Positions 6,028 through 6,068 of a stretch of 6,068 nucleotides of DNA are shown one piece after another. Both the position numbers and the translations under genes were made by a program. The DNA comes from an uncultured Polyangiaceae bacterium. GTDB lineage: Bacteria > Myxococcota_A > Polyangia > Polyangiales > Houyiibacteriaceae. Each line of letters begins with the position of its first letter. Position 1 is the stretch's first letter. The stretch is taken from assembly GCA_947258625.1 (NCBI GenBank), contig CAMYJN010000169.1, positions 1 to 6,068 on the forward strand, given 5' to 3'. The notes under the pieces were generated by a model that made no database searches, was not told where the DNA came from, and was given only the letters and a program-made list of their open reading frames with translations.

Positions 6028-6068
6028 GTCCTGTTACCTGTGCGGCCGGCCATGATGCACGGCGCGCG
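6024..6068 (-). CDS. Possible C-terminal tail of the gene before leuB
   Basis: One minus-strand frame is open from the right edge and ends in a TGA that overlaps the leuB ATG (ATGA). It encodes only 14 residues (RAPCIMAGRTGNRT). The overlap is the same coupled arrangement seen at 552 and would suit an upstream operon gene such as leuD, but the residues do not identify a family. It could equally be a chance open frame in leader sequence. Confidence 0.25.
   Translation of the reverse strand, partial: RAPCIMAGRTGNRT

Noticed and set aside
1..6068. tRNA or rRNA genes, CRISPR array, insertion sequence, phage or defence genes
   Set aside because: No tRNA-like or rRNA sequence, regular spaced repeats, transposase or phage motifs were seen. 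Nearly all bases are accounted for by six metabolic genes.

Overview
The window is a GC-rich (roughly 60% by eye), densely packed bacterial stretch with six recognisable protein genes. All are metabolic. I see no RNA gene, mobile element, CRISPR array or phage gene. The gene style (short gaps, ATGA overlaps, purine-rich ribosome binding sites) fits a high-GC Gram-negative, perhaps a proteobacterium or deltaproteobacterium-like lineage. The sequence alone does not settle the taxon.

Left half, plus strand (1-2478): an operon cut by the left edge. It holds the C-terminal part of an acyl-CoA dehydrogenase, a second and different acyl-CoA dehydrogenase overlapping it by 4 bases, and a short-chain dehydrogenase/reductase 28 bases further on. 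Two adjacent, non-identical acyl-CoA dehydrogenases of this kind resemble the two-subunit enzymes known from mycobacterial steroid side-chain degradation. The likely theme is beta-oxidation of an unusual acyl-CoA, with FAD-dependent desaturation followed by an NAD-dependent alcohol oxidation. The substrate cannot be read from the sequence.

Middle (2479-2573): a 95-base gap between convergent genes, with small hairpins that may end transcription from one or both sides.

Right half, minus strand (2574-6068, read right to left): leuB (3-isopropylmalate dehydrogenase), then a large-type NAD malic enzyme 13 bases later, then a DJ-1/PfpI-family protein 9 bases after the malic enzyme stop. The tight spacing suggests co-transcription. 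Malic enzyme makes pyruvate, the carbon source of the branched-chain keto acid that leads to leucine, so pairing it with leuB is metabolically sensible, though this link is inference. A short open frame at the right edge overlaps the leuB start and may be the tail of the preceding gene.

No previously undescribed system is evident. The points most worth checking are the malic enzyme/DJ-1 junction (same frame, separated by one TAG, with the DJ-1 protein lacking the first residues of its first strand), an Ala in place of a usually conserved substrate Arg in the malic enzyme, and the putative two-subunit acyl-CoA dehydrogenase.
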